A stretch of DNA of 64,000 nt from Scalesia atractyloides (lineage: Eukaryota > Streptophyta > Magnoliopsida > Asterales > Asteraceae), in assembly GCA_947069175.1 (NCBI GenBank), contig CAMTDV010000003.1:30096853-30160852 (forward strand), read 5' to 3'. Within the stretch, counting starts at the first letter, position 1. Each line of letters starts with the position of its first letter. The notes below the pieces were generated by a model. That model was not told the DNA's origin and searched no databases. It saw only the letters and a program-made list of their open reading frames with translations. The translations under genes were made by a program, and so were the position numbers. Below, one piece after another: positions 11,075 to 21,506 of this stretch.

Positions 11075-12130
11075 TTACTCGTGAACCTTCAATTGTCGGG
11101 ACGCATACGCGATGACCTTATCATGTTGCATGAGTACGCATCCCAATCCCTGAATGGAAGCATCACAATATACCACAAAATCATCAGTCCCTTCCGGCAA
11201 GGACAGAATGGGTGCACTGCAAAGCTTCTGCTTCAGTAATTGAAATGCCGCTTCCTGCTTGTCACCCCAAGCATACTTGGTGCCTTTCTGGGTGAGGGTG
11301 GTAAGCGGTTGCGCGATATTTGAAAATCCCTCAATGAAACGTCTGTAGTAGCCAGCCAAACCCAAAAATTGGCGGATCTCCGTCGGTGTCCTGGGTGCTT
11401 CCCAGTTTTTGATAGCTTCAACCTTGGCGGGGTCGATGTGGATACCCTTTGCATTCACGATATGCCCGAGGAACTGAACTTCCCGAATCCAGAAATCACA
11501 CTTTGAAAGCTTGGCATATAGTTTCTCTTGTTGAAGTAATTCCAGCAGTAATCGTAGATGTGCAGCATGTTCAGCTTCACCTTTAGAGTAGATGAGTATG
11601 TCATCGATGAACACAATGACAAACTTGTCGAGATATGGTTTACACACACGGTTCATGAGGTCCATGAACACCACGGGTGCGTTGGTGAGACCGAAGGGCA
11701 TGACCAAGAACTCATAATGGCCATACAGTGTATGAAATGCCGTTTTAGCGATATCCTCGTCCCTGACGCGTAACTGGTGATAACCGGACCGTAGATCAAT
11801 CTTGGAGTAGTAGCTTGACCCTTGAAGTTGGTCGAAGAGATCGTCGATGAGAGGTAATGGGTATCGGTTCTTGACGGTAACCTTATTGAGTTCCCTGTAG
11901 TCGATGCACATGCGGAAGGTCCCGTCCATCTTCTTGACAAAAAGGACTGGGGCTCCCCATGGCGAAGTACTAGGTCGGATAAATCCTTTTTCTAACAGTT
12001 CCTGAAGTTGGGTATACAGCTCTTGCAGCTCGGCTGGAGCTAGGCGGTATGGGGCCTTGGCTATGGGAGTTGCATGGTTCGCCAATTCAATTTCAAATTC
12101 TACTTGTCGATGTGGTGGAAGACCAGGTAA
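11075..12130 (-). pseudogene. Reverse transcriptase of element C
   Basis: Ty3/gypsy RT with all main blocks: WGAPVLFVKK, CIDYRELNK, KIDLRSGYHQ, the catalytic FIDDILIYSK, and the thumb/connection motif FLGLAGYYRRFI. It runs into RNase H at the motif VVYCDASIQGLG. A TAA at 11075 interrupts the domain boundary after RQLKVHE. Otherwise the RT is intact over about 336 codons. Confidence 0.9.
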
Positions 12131-12133
12131 CTA

Positions 12134-12859
12134 CTCTAGTAATACATCGGAAAAATCACGGACGACGGGGATATCTTCTATACGCTTCTCGTCCTTAGGC
12201 TGTTCGGTGACCAGTGCGAGAAAGGCGGAGGAGTTCTTCCTTCGAAGATACTTCTGTGCTTGCATGTAAGAGATGATGTTTGTGACGGCGCCTGCCTTCT
12301 CGCCTTGCACCATCAAGATTTCGTCATTAGAGAGCGGAATACGGATAGATTTTTCGAAGCAGAGTACTTCAGCTCAGACGTCGGATAGCCAGTCCATTCC
12401 GACTACCACGTCAAAACTACCCAGAGTAGTTGTCATCAGATCAATGGTAAAGGTGTGACCCGCGAGTTTGAGTTGACAGCCGGATACTATATGGGTCACA
12501 TCTACAGATTTACCATCGGCTAGTTTTATGACGTAAGGGGTCTCTAGGGGTTTGGGCGTGAGATTTAGGTTCTTCCTAAAAGACTCAGATATAAAACTCC
12601 TATCTGCACCCGTATCAAAAAGCACAGTAGCAAAATGTTCATTAAGGGGAAACTTACCGGTGACCACGTTCGAATCGTTTCTGGCCTCTCTGCGGCCCAG
12701 CGTAAATGCACGCCCTTTGGCACCTCCTGTGCCACCATTTCCATTGTTGTTGTTGTTATTGTTGTTGTTGTGGTTATTGTGGTTGTGGTTGTTGCTGTTC
12801 CCACCATTGTTGTTGTTGTTACGACGCTGTGGGCAGTCTCGTTTGAAGTGGGCAGTGCT
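12134..12859 (-). pseudogene. Aspartic protease of element C
   Basis: Retropepsin-like domain with the catalytic motif LFDTGADRSF and the later hydrophobic-Gly motif VVGMDWLS. It would process Gag-Pol in the particle. The frame stops right after MDWLSDV at 12374 (TGA where the family has an Arg codon) and again at 12131, just before the RT region. Confidence 0.8.
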
Positions 12860-13971
12860 ACCACACTGATAGCACCCCCGGCTAATACCCTGCTGCTGAC
12901 CCTGGTGTTGATTCTGATTTTGTTGGGACATGATTTCCCCGCGATAATCCTTTGCCGCATGTCCCACTTTGCCACATCGTTGGCAGCAATTTCCGGCACA
13001 AGGGCCGTGATGATGAAGGTTATAGCGATTACACTACGGCTTTCGACCTACATAGCCGCTTATGTTCTGGTTGTTGTTGGGGGGCTGATTATTGTGACCC
13101 CGGTGGCTGTTGAAATTATTGAACCGTTTCTGTTTCCCCTGTTGTGGCTGGGATGACGAAGACTGTCGAGCAGACGAGTCTTCAAACTTCCTTTTATTAT
13201 CAGGGGCAACTTCAGTCGTACCCCGAGATGGCAACTTCTTTTGTTCCACCGCCTTATCGGTGAGTTTGTGCGCCAACCTGATTGCTTGATGCTCAGTCGC
13301 AGGGTTGCTAGCCATTACCATACCCTGGATCTCGGGGACCAGACCCCCAAGGTAAAACTCGAGTCGTTTCTCAACGGTGTTGGCCAGATCGGGACATAGG
13401 AATACCAGGTCATGATGTTTCACTGTGTATGCTTCAATTTCAGATCCCACCATCTTGTGGTTCCATAATGTTTGCTCCAATTGTTGAACCCTGTCTCGCG
13501 GACAGTACTCCTCTTTGATTAGGGCCTTAAACTCGACCCAGGCCATTGCGTTTGCAGCAATAAGTCCACGCGTTTGGGCTTGTGCATTCCACCAAGTTAG
13601 TGCCCCATCCTCCAATGTTGAGGCAGCATACTTGACCTTGTTGGCCTCCAGACAATTGCACATTTCGAACACTGATTCGGACTTTTCAATCCAGCGGACC
13701 AGTCCTATGGGTCCTTCTGCACCCGTGAATTTGCTCGGCTTCGCATCGAGAAACATCTTGTAGGGGTTAAGACCCCCTCCTGCTGACAGAGGACAGGTAG
13801 TCAGCGAGAAAGCCTACTAGCCCAACTATTAGATTTTCCCATGAAAATTTAATAATGGTTACCTGCTGGTTGGTTTTGAACACCTGCCAGATCAGCATTC
13901 ACGTGTTCTTGGATCATAGCGGCTAATTCTTCGGGCGTCATGTTGAGGTTTCCGCGACGTCCAGTTGCCAT
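12860..13971 (-). pseudogene. Gag (capsid and zinc knuckles) of element C
   Basis: The N-terminus MATGRRGNLNMTPEELAAMI is followed, after the 83-bp intron-like segment, by the capsid region with LTWWNAQAQTRG and the family motif YCPRD. Two zinc-binding segments follow: one degenerate CNRYNLHHHGPC...CQRCGKVGHAAKD, and CYQCGSTAHFKRDC. A TAG lies between capsid and the first knuckle at 13034-13036. An Asn/Gly/His-rich low-complexity linker follows (near 12730-12830). Gag packages the element RNA. Confidence 0.8.
13780..13862 (-). other. Probable spliceosomal intron in gag of element C
   Basis: On the minus strand exon CAGCAG is followed by GTAACC (donor) and the segment ends CTGTCAGCAG before GAGGGGG (acceptor). 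A branch-like CTGAC lies about 25 nt upstream of the acceptor, followed by a pyrimidine-rich tract. Translation through the segment hits TAA at once; removing exactly these 83 bases joins the frames without a break. No RNA evidence is available here. Confidence 0.55.
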
Positions 13972-14233
13972 TTTAGATCTTCGTAAGACAACATAAACAC
14001 ACACCGATAAGTCTATATATCCAATATAGTTATCCTATTCCATACTTAAATAATTCCTCAAATTATGTCAACCCAAATAAATTAAACAGTCAAAAGAAAT
14101 ATTCGATTAAATAAAATTTCAACGTCTTACAAAATGCCAACCAAACATATCAGTTTACTATAAAATCTCAAGTTTAAACATAAGTAGGAAAATAAATAGA
14201 CTGAAGGAAAGCAAATGGAATAAGCGAGACGTG

Positions 14234-14932
14234 TCAGTCTTCTACGTCTCCATCCCCCAAATCGCTATCATTGCCGTCATCCTCCGCGGCGTTTCTAGCT
14301 TCTACAGCTGGCTCTTCCTCCGGATCCTCCTCTGGATCCTCCTCTAGATCCTCCTCGGGATCCTCCTCTGGATCCTCCTCTGGATCCTCCTCTTCTTCCT
14401 CTACCGGCACTGGAGGGGCCGGTGCTGGTGCGGGTACTGGTATAGGTGCCTGATTCTGTTCTAGTTCTTGAATTCTCCAGCTAGACTCAAGAACTCTGTC
14501 TTCGAGCCAGTCAGCCCTTAGCTGCTCAGCACCAAGATCTCTAGCGAAAGTGTTACGAGCTATCTTACTCTCATGTTGCTCTTCCTCGAGCGATCCAGTC
14601 TTACCTGTTAATTGTCGTATCATCCATCCCTGTGCTAGGATGGTTTCATGCATTCTCTCTAGTTGTTCTTGTTGCTTTCTTATCATATCTCTAAGTAGGT
14701 CGTTCCCTACTTCTAACGAGTTCGGTTCGACCGGCGTCGCGATGGCCGGGCGTGAGGACGACTCCTCTCCTAGAGCGAGTCTTTTTCTAACAGCTGAGCG
14801 TGTCTCCACGCCATGAGGTGGTGAGGGTTCCACCATAGGTGCCTTCCCCGGCGCCCTTGGTTGCAAAAGTTTGTCGGATGATGATGATGATGACATTGCC
14901 TGTTGTGTTGTGTAGTTAGTTACGAGTTGCAT
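14234..14932 (-). CDS. Extra coiled-coil acidic ORF upstream of gag in C
   Basis: An intact 232-codon ORF between PBS and gag. The N-terminal part is Ser-rich, then a basic patch (ETRSAVRKRLALG), then a long predicted coiled coil (QQEQLERMHETI through SWRIQELEQNQ), a Pro/Ala stretch, and a C-terminal acidic repeat of EDPEEDPEED type. I do not recognise it as a known Gag. A second in-frame Met lies 12 residues in. It ends 262 nt before the gag ATG. It is remarkable that this frame is open while gag-pol has at least six lesions. It might be an accessory protein or a domesticated leader ORF; function unknown. Confidence 0.6.
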   Translation of the reverse strand: MQLVTNYTTQQAMSSSSSSDKLLQPRAPGKAPMVEPSPPHGVETRSAVRKRLALGEESSSRPAIATPVEPNSLEVGNDLLRDMIRKQQEQLERMHETILAQGWMIRQLTGKTGSLEEEQHESKIARNTFARDLGAEQLRADWLEDRVLESSWRIQELEQNQAPIPVPAPAPAPPVPVEEEEEDPEEDPEEDPEEDLEEDPEEDPEEEPAVEARNAAEDDGNDSDLGDGDVED

Positions 14933-15085
14933 TCATTTCAATTATGCATTCATATTTTACATAACAGAGTTGTGGTACAACACATAACAAGATATAACAG
15001 TTCAGTGCCAAACTAAGTCTAGTGTCGTGTAATCAGCTATAGTTTAGGTCTACTTTTAATGCAAACCTGGTTCTCTATAGCTAGA

Positions 15086-15098
15086 GGCTCTGATACCA
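15086..15098 (-). promoter_or_regulatory. Primer-binding site of element C
   Basis: Minus strand TGGTATCAGAGCC three bases inside the 5' LTR end, initiator tRNA-Met type. Confidence 0.9.
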
Positions 15099-15101
15099 AT
15101 C

Positions 15102-16686
15102 TGTCACACCCTCAATTTCCACTTGTGGAGTTTTACCGCGAGGCATGTGAACAAACCAGAATCTGAGACACTAGTAACGTCGAACGACTCTATATGATTT
15201 GTTTATACGTTTTCCAAAATCATTTGTTTAACCATTCATAGTTAATTTTAAATTGTCTTAGTTTGGTTTCGATGTTTAGCGGAAGCATTAGTTTTTAAAG
15301 TTGAGCGGAAGCATTAAAGTAAAGTAAAGGAACGGGCGCCAACACAAACGCCAAAACTAAAGTAAAACCCAAACAATATTCGTAAATGAGACTCGATAAA
15401 AGATGTCTTGATCAATGCAAGTGAGTGCACCTAGAGCTCCTAGCGTCCTGAGAAACATGTAAAGAAACAAGTGTCAACATTAAAGAAGAGTGAGTTCACA
15501 GGTTTTCATAAGTTCATTTGCTCGGTTATAAGTTTGTTTCTCCCGTTATCCCTAACCCGGGATAATGATTTTAGTTCCGTTATTCCCAACCCAGAATAAT
15601 ACTGATGGTTCCATTATTCCTTACCCGGAATAATAATGATGTTCCATTATTCCTAACCCGGAATAATAATGTTGTTGGTTCCATTATCCCTAACCCGGAA
15701 TAATATTGTTGATACGTAATTAAGTTCAATGTTAACATGTAGGTAGCTAGCCTAAAGTTATGTCACGTAAGTGTTCGCGATCGAAGCTGACTGTTGTGCC
15801 TCCGTGTTGCCAGGCCTATCACTGACCATGGCGAAGTTAGGCCAAATTATTCACCCGTTGACCATACCCGGTCCGCTAGCGCGACTAGCTCGGGTGGGAC
15901 TTGTCGGGCCCAGTAGTACTACTTATAATTTCCCCGCTATCTAACCCAATACTAACGATCCAAGAGTTTGTCGAGGACTTGTGTGATATAGCTGCTTAGT
16001 GACCATAACGTACATTAACATTAACTTAGTTACCGAATAGTTTAATGACGTTAATATCGTATAACGTAAAGAGATAGAGTTGTAGAGTGTATACATGTTT
16101 CTCCCCTGATGTTTAAAACCGGATAAAATTAGGGGCCGTGAACTCACCTTTAGTTGCTCGGTTAGTGTAACACAGAAGTAGCAAATGATGGGACCGTTAA
16201 TTGCGTCCTAACAAGTCAATTGATTTAAAGTTAGTGTGTGAATCACACCAATACAAACCCTACACATAGCTAACACATAATGCGGTACACACAATAACAA
16301 AATCCTAAAACCCAATCATGCATGCAAGTATCATCATACCAACATAGTGATCAAAACAACCTATCATGAACACAATTCAATCCATGCAACACTTTGGTAC
16401 ACACATTCGTAAGTTATCAAGTTTCAGCTTGTATACTCATAATTAGGCTATTTTCGAGGATTTTTATAAAATAGTTCCAATGTTCCAAAAATTCCAATTT
16501 TTTACAGAAGGTGACAACTAAACTATAGAATTTTATGTAAATTTTTCAAGTCCTAACACTTTACTAATTATTCATAATTATTAATATACTAGGCTGCAGT
16601 CAGATTCAACGCTTTCTGACTACAGTCCACGGAAGAATTTATTTAAAAATCACCGTTCATCCAATTAACAAAATTGGGATGTCACA
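15102..16686 (-). repeat. 5' LTR of element C with internal deletion
   Basis: 1585 bp with the same ends as the 2767-bp left LTR (TGTCACACCC...GGGATGTCACA on the plus strand). After AACAAAATT the sequence jumps directly to the terminal GGGATGTCACA, removing most of the U3-side of this LTR. Loss of U3 could remove the promoter of this copy. Confidence 0.85.
15543..15708. repeat. Five tandem hairpin repeats in the 5' LTR of C
   Basis: Same hairpin array as at 6859-7024, with the same five units and a few substitutions. Confidence 0.75.
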
Positions 16687-16691
16687 ACAAA
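16687..16691. repeat. Target-site duplication of element C (right)
   Basis: ACAAA immediately after the LTR end, matching GCAAA at 6414-6418. Confidence 0.75.
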
Positions 16692-17880
16692 TCCTATCAA
16701 CCCTCCCAATCAAGAAGACCAGAGCGTCTCCAACCCTCACTCCAAAAAGTGCTCCTACAAACACTTCAAATCTTGCGACCCCCCAAAGTATGAAGGGACC
16801 AAAGGTGTTACTGCCATCATCCACTGGTTTGATGAAATGGAGAACACCTTCCTCAATTGCGATTGTCCCGAGGATCGCAAGGTACGTTATGCATCAGGGA
16901 GACTATTTGGAGTAGCCCTTACCTGGTGGAACACAGAAAAGGGTAAGCGAGGAGTCGAGGATGCCATGGCCTTATCATGGGAAGAGTTAAGGGAACTCAT
17001 GACAAGGCGCATCTGTCCAAGAAGTGAAATCAAAAAGTTGGAAGATGAATTCCACTCATTGAAATAAAAGGAAGGAGATCACACTTTACAACAAAAGATT
17101 TCTCGAACTGAACCAAATGATCCCTAATCTGTTCACCCCCGTGTACCGCTTGGTTGAACACTACATTCGAGGCCTCCCCTCGAAAATTCAAGACTCGGTT
17201 CTAAGCACTTCGCCTGCAACACTTGAAGCCGCAATGGAATTAGCTAGCTACGAACTTACCGAGAATCGCATCCGGAACGGCAAATTCAAGGATGAGAAAA
17301 AGAAAGCCCCCATTGAGGCCCAAACTTCAAACCATTCCATCTCCTCTTCAAAGTTTGCTGGTAAGAGGAAACGAAACAGCAGAAATTTTGCCGTCACACA
17401 CAAACTCTCCTATCACTGCCGCACCAATTACCAAAATTGCTCCCTCAGCTGCACCATTTAAAAAGCCATACACCGACCCATACCCAAAATGCAACCGTTG
17501 TCAATACCATCACCTCCCAGAAACTCCTTGCCAACATTGCACCAGCTGTGGCCGTGCGGGTCACACCATCCAAACTTGTCGCACACTTCAGCGAATGAAC
17601 CGCAATCAACCCTCAACCCAAACCCACCATCAAATAGTGGGTCAAGCCCAACAACCTTTACTTCTACCACCCACACAACACATAGCTCAACCTTACTACC
17701 AACCCAACTACCCCATGATGCAACCTATGCGAGCTTGTTACAACTGTGGAGACCCAAACCACTTCAGGAACACATGTCCCCATTTGGTAAACATCATCCA
17801 TGCCCAAGCTCAAGCGAATCCGGTAAACCAAGCTAACCAATCTCCTCCACCTGCTAGAGGAAGAGCTTTCAACATCAATG
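16692..17880 (+). pseudogene. Gag (capsid and zinc knuckles) of element B, continued
   Basis: Capsid motif LTWWNTEKGKRG and RRICPRSEIKKLE, a TAA at 17065-17067, then a frame change to HYIRGLPSKIQ. In a third frame come a Cys-rich module (CNRCQYHHLPETPC, CTSCGRAGHTIQTC) and a classical zinc knuckle CYNCGDPNHFRNTC. Between them is a Gln/Pro-rich linker. At least two frame changes make it non-functional. Confidence 0.8.
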
Positions 17881-18530
17881 CCAACCAAGCTAGAGCTGAC
17901 AACAACGTGGTTAACGGTACGTTTCTCATCAATGGTAGTTATGCATCCATGTTATTCGATACTGGCGCGGATAAGAGTTTTGTGTCCTTAGAATTTGAAC
18001 CTATCCTCAACCAAACTCGTGATAATCTCATGGAATCTCTAACGGTGGAAGTTGCTGACGGAAAGCCCGTTTCATTAAATTTTATTATACGAGATTGTAC
18101 CCTCACTCTAATCGATCACGATTTTCCAGTTGACCTCATTCCTATGAAGTTGGGAAGTTTCGATATTATAATCGGTATGGACTGGCTCAGCCAGCATCAC
18201 GCTGAAGTAGTATGCCGTGAAAAGTTCATTCGCATTCCTCTTGCAGACGGTCAGACCCTACGTATCTTTGGAGAAACCCCTTCGAAAGGACTCAAATTAA
18301 TGTCCTGTCTTCAAGCCCGAAAATATCTCCGCAAGAACTATGTCGCATTCCTAACTCACGTCGTCAAGAAGGGAAACAAGGAGAAGAAACTCGAAGATAT
18401 ACCAGTAGTGAAAGAATTCCCACAAGTCTTTCCTAACAACATCTCAGGACTCCCTCCTGTGAGAGAAGTCGAATTCCGCATCGATCTTGTACCTGGCGCT
18501 ACACCAGTCCAAAATCTCCTTATAGGCTAG
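17881..18530 (+). pseudogene. Aspartic protease of element B
   Basis: Protease with active-site motif LFDTGADKSF and IIGMDWLSQHHAEV, followed by the linker LEDIPVVKEFPQVFP that leads into RT. The frame ends at 18530 after a one-base shift just before the YRLAP motif of RT. Confidence 0.85.
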
Positions 18531-19400
18531 CCCCATCCGAAATGCAAGAGCTGGCCAGTCAACTGCAAGAACTGACTGACAAAGGATTCATACGTCCAAG
18601 CTCCTCGCCTTGGGGTGCGCCTGTTCTTTTTGTGAAGAAGAAAGATGGAACGTTTCGCATGTGTATCGACTACAGAGAACTCAACAAGTTAACGGTTAAG
18701 AATCGCTACCCACTACCCCGCATCGATGACCTCCTAGATCAACTTCAAGGCGCCACCTGCTTTTCAAAAATCGACCTTCGTTCTGGTTATCATCAACTCC
18801 GAGTACATGAAGAAGACGTCCCAAAGACCGCCTTCCGGACTCGTTATGGTCATTACGAATTCATGGTCATGCCATTCGGTTTAACCAACACCCAGCTGTC
18901 TTCATGGATCTAATGAATAGTGTATGCAAACCCTACCTCGACCGCTTTGTCATAGTCTTCATCGACGACATCCTCATCTACTCCAAGTCTAAATCCGATC
19001 ATGAACAACACCTTAGGCTCATCCTTACACTTTTAAGGACCGAAAAGCTCTACGCTAAGTTCTCAAAATGCGAATTCTGGTTAAGAGAAGTACAATTCCT
19101 TGGACACGTCGTCAATGACAAGGGAATTCATGTTGACCCTTCAAAAATCAAGGCAGTGCAGGAATGGCAAGCACTACATACCCCTACCGAAGTAAGGTCA
19201 TTTCTTGGTTTGGCTGGTTACTATCGCCGCTTCATTGCCAATTTCTCCCGTATTGCTGTACCGCTCACGGCTTCGACTCATAAAGGAAAACCCTTCATAT
19301 GGGGACCTAAACAAGAAGAAGCCTTCCAAACTCTAAAGCAAAAACTTTGTGACGCACCTATCCTCACACTTCCTGAAGGTTGCGATGACTTTGTAGTATA
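18531..19400 (+). pseudogene. Reverse transcriptase of element B
   Basis: Blocks WGAPVLFVKKKDGT, CIDYRELNKL, KIDLRSGYHQ, then a one-base frame change near 18890 in the GLTN region, then catalytic FIDDILIYSK and FLGLAGYYRRFI. Catalytic aspartates are retained. Confidence 0.88.
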
Positions 19401-19740
19401 TTGCGACGCATCAGGGCAAGGGCTAGGCTGTGTATTAATGCAAAGAGGAAAAGTGATAGCCTATGCTTCTAGGCAACTCAAAGTTCATGAGAAGAATTAC
19501 ACCACCCACGAACTGGAACTTGGAGCCGTTGTGTTCGCTCTCAAGATATGAAGACATTACCTCTACGGTACCAAGTGTGAAATATACACTGACCACAAAA
19601 GTCTTCAACATATCTTCAACCAAAAGGAGTTGAATATGAGGCGAAGATGGGTCGAACTTCTCAATGACTACGACTGTGAAATTCGGTATTATCCTGGCAA
19701 GGCAAACGTAGTGGCTGATGCACTCAGTCGAAAAGGTTAT
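19401..19740 (+). pseudogene. RNase H of element B
   Basis: Contains VVYCDASGQGLG, HELELGAVVFALKI, then a TGA at 19549 where the family has Trp, then YTDHKSLQH and DALSRK. Confidence 0.85.
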
Positions 19741-20575
19741 GCGAACTCCATTCATCTTCTATGTTCACAAATCATAACCGACATCAAAGATCGAATCCGA
19801 GCAGCTCAACATGTTTCTGTAACTGAAAACGACGTCCGAGATGAGCTGTCATGTGGAGCAGAACTCAAAATCGAAACCAAATCCGACAGTATCCTATACT
19901 ATTTAAACCGCATATGGATTCCAGATCGCGATAACCTTCGTGATTTCCTTATGAATGAGGCGCACAAAACACGGTACTCTGTACACCCAGGAGCCAACAA
20001 GATGTATCAAGAGCTACGATACACCTACTGGTGGCCGGGCATGAAAAAGGATATCGCTGTTTTTGTTTCCAAGTGCCTTACCTGTTCCAAAGTAAAAGCT
20101 GAACATCAACGACCTTCAGGACTTCTAACCCAACCTGAAATACATGTATGGAAGTGAGAAAACATTACCATGGACTTCATTACAGGGTTACCTCGCACCT
20201 CCAGTGGGTATGACACCATATGGGTAATCATTGATCGTCTTACAAAATCAGCTCACTTCATTCCGATTCGCGAGGACTTCAAGAACGAGAAGTTAGCATG
20301 TATCTACATCAGCGAGATCGTAAGCCGTCATGGTGTAACTTTTATCATCATTTCAGACCGTGATGGTCGTTTCACTTCACGAACATGGCAAGCCGTACAA
20401 ACCGCCTTGGATACACGATTAGACCTCAGTACCGCTTTTCATCCTCAAACTGATGGACAATCTGAACGCACCATCCAAACTCTTGAAGACCTGCTTCGAT
20501 CATGTGTCATAGACTTCAAGGGAAATTGGGACTCTCATCTACCATTAGTTGAATTTTCGTACAACACCGCTCCGC
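19741..20575 (+). pseudogene. Integrase of element B, C-terminally truncated
   Basis: HHCC finger (MNEAHKTRYSVHPG, CLTCSKVK), a TGA at 20155-20157 in place of Trp, then core residues in MDFITGLP, SDRDGRF and HPQTDGQSER. The reading stops being integrase-like after VEFSYNT. The catalytic end, C-terminal domain and PPT are deleted, and LTR sequence follows directly. Confidence 0.85.
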
Positions 20576-21162
20576 CACATGACTCCTTTGTGTAATTACT
20601 GAAACAAATAATACTTAAATTAAAACTCGAAAACAAAATCCGGAAATCAGCGCGCCCAATCCGCAGTCACCAGAAAACCGAGATTTACTTCAAATCGGTA
20701 AAATTCTCGACTCTTTTGTTTGCAATCCATTATTAGGCATGTATTAACTTCAATCCTTCAACCAGAATCTGTCCCAGACTATGCCGCCGAGAAATCCCAC
20801 ACTCACTGTAATTTCATTGAAACATCGAAGTCTCACTGTCGATCGGTATAATCATCTAAAAACTCTTGATATCTCTTACTCAATAACTTAATTTCATAAC
20901 ACAAGAATCTAAACTGTCATACACTTCACTCAGCCGAGAGTCACAAATCAGAGCCGACGACTCCTGCCGGAAATCTGAAGTAAACACGCTATTTTGGTAC
21001 ATTCTATTCTTTAATCTCGTTAACTATTTCATTCCAACCAACTATAAGTTTTGATAATCGAATTAAACAAAACAGTCAGATCTCACTGATCTGAGTTCTT
21101 GTAAATGAAGAAGATGAAGTTGAGAATAGGTATTAATATAATTAAAATCAGAAAACTAAACG

Positions 21163-21228
21163 GGTTAGACACATAGTCCAGCGGTGGACTGTGCAAATAC
21201 AATGTTCAAGCCTCGAGTTTGATTCATG
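21163..21228 (+). other. tRNA-like unit 1 in 3' LTR B
   Basis: GGTTAGACACA, hairpin CATAGTCCA/TGGACTGTG (the C-to-T change leaves a G-U pair), B-box-like GAGTTTGATTC. Confidence 0.5.
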
Positions 21229-21335
21229 TACGTATCCGGTTCCCGCAATAACAAAACATTTTTTTTCGGTTCTTTTAAGTTTTACAGAACACCTTTCAGA
21301 TAGTACATAAGTATAATATAAATCTTAATTTAAAT

Positions 21336-21410
21336 GGGTTAGTCACCCAGCCCAGTTGGTTGGGCTGGGTGCAAATCAAAGCAATGGTCACGGGTTCGAG
21401 TGTTAACAGG
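21336..21410 (+). other. tRNA-like unit 2 in 3' LTR B
   Basis: GGTTAGTCAC, 11-bp hairpin CACCCAGCCCA/TGGGCTGGGTG, B-box-like GGGTTCGAGTG. Nearly identical to 4176-4248. Confidence 0.55.
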
Positions 21411-21506
21411 CATGCCGGTTCGATTGGTTTAAAAACCATTTTAATTAAATAAAATTCTGAATAATCTAAATAGTATATAAATATAATTAAAATCAGAAAT
21501 ATTTCA

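Larger units (their letters stand above)
9366..13971 (-). pseudogene. gag-pol of element C (decayed)
   Basis: One reading frame from the gag ATG (13971-13969) through PR, RT, RNase H and integrase to the chromodomain-type end. It is broken by in-frame stops at about 13034 (TAG), 12374 (TGA), 12131 (TAG), 11075 (TAA) and 10409 (TGA), and by one frameshift near 9800. At least two stops look like cytosine-deamination products (CGA to TGA at 12374, TGG to TGA at 10409). The gag segment also holds a probable intron. Domain parts are listed separately. Confidence 0.85.
6419..16686 (-). mobile_element. Tekay-type Ty3/gypsy chromovirus C
   Basis: Complete but inactive element on the minus strand: 5' LTR 15102-16686, PBS 15086-15098, extra coiled-coil ORF 14234-14932, gag-pol 9366-13971, PPT near 9186, 3' LTR 6419-9185. 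The pol order PR-RT-RNase H-INT and the C-terminal motif GPEFTWEREDQMK place it with Tekay/Del-type chromoviruses. It inserted into the gag of B. The two LTRs differ by a ~1.18-kb deletion in the 5' LTR. Confidence 0.9.

Noticed and set aside
12552..13156. Plus-strand ORFs with long Val/Leu runs, resembling membrane segments
   Set aside because: They are antisense to the Asn/Gly/His-rich Gag linker of element C; CAA/AAC repeats read backwards give Val/Leu runs.
14271..14453. Plus-strand Ser/Gly-rich ORF
   Set aside because: Antisense shadow of the acidic EDPEED repeat in the minus-strand coiled-coil ORF.
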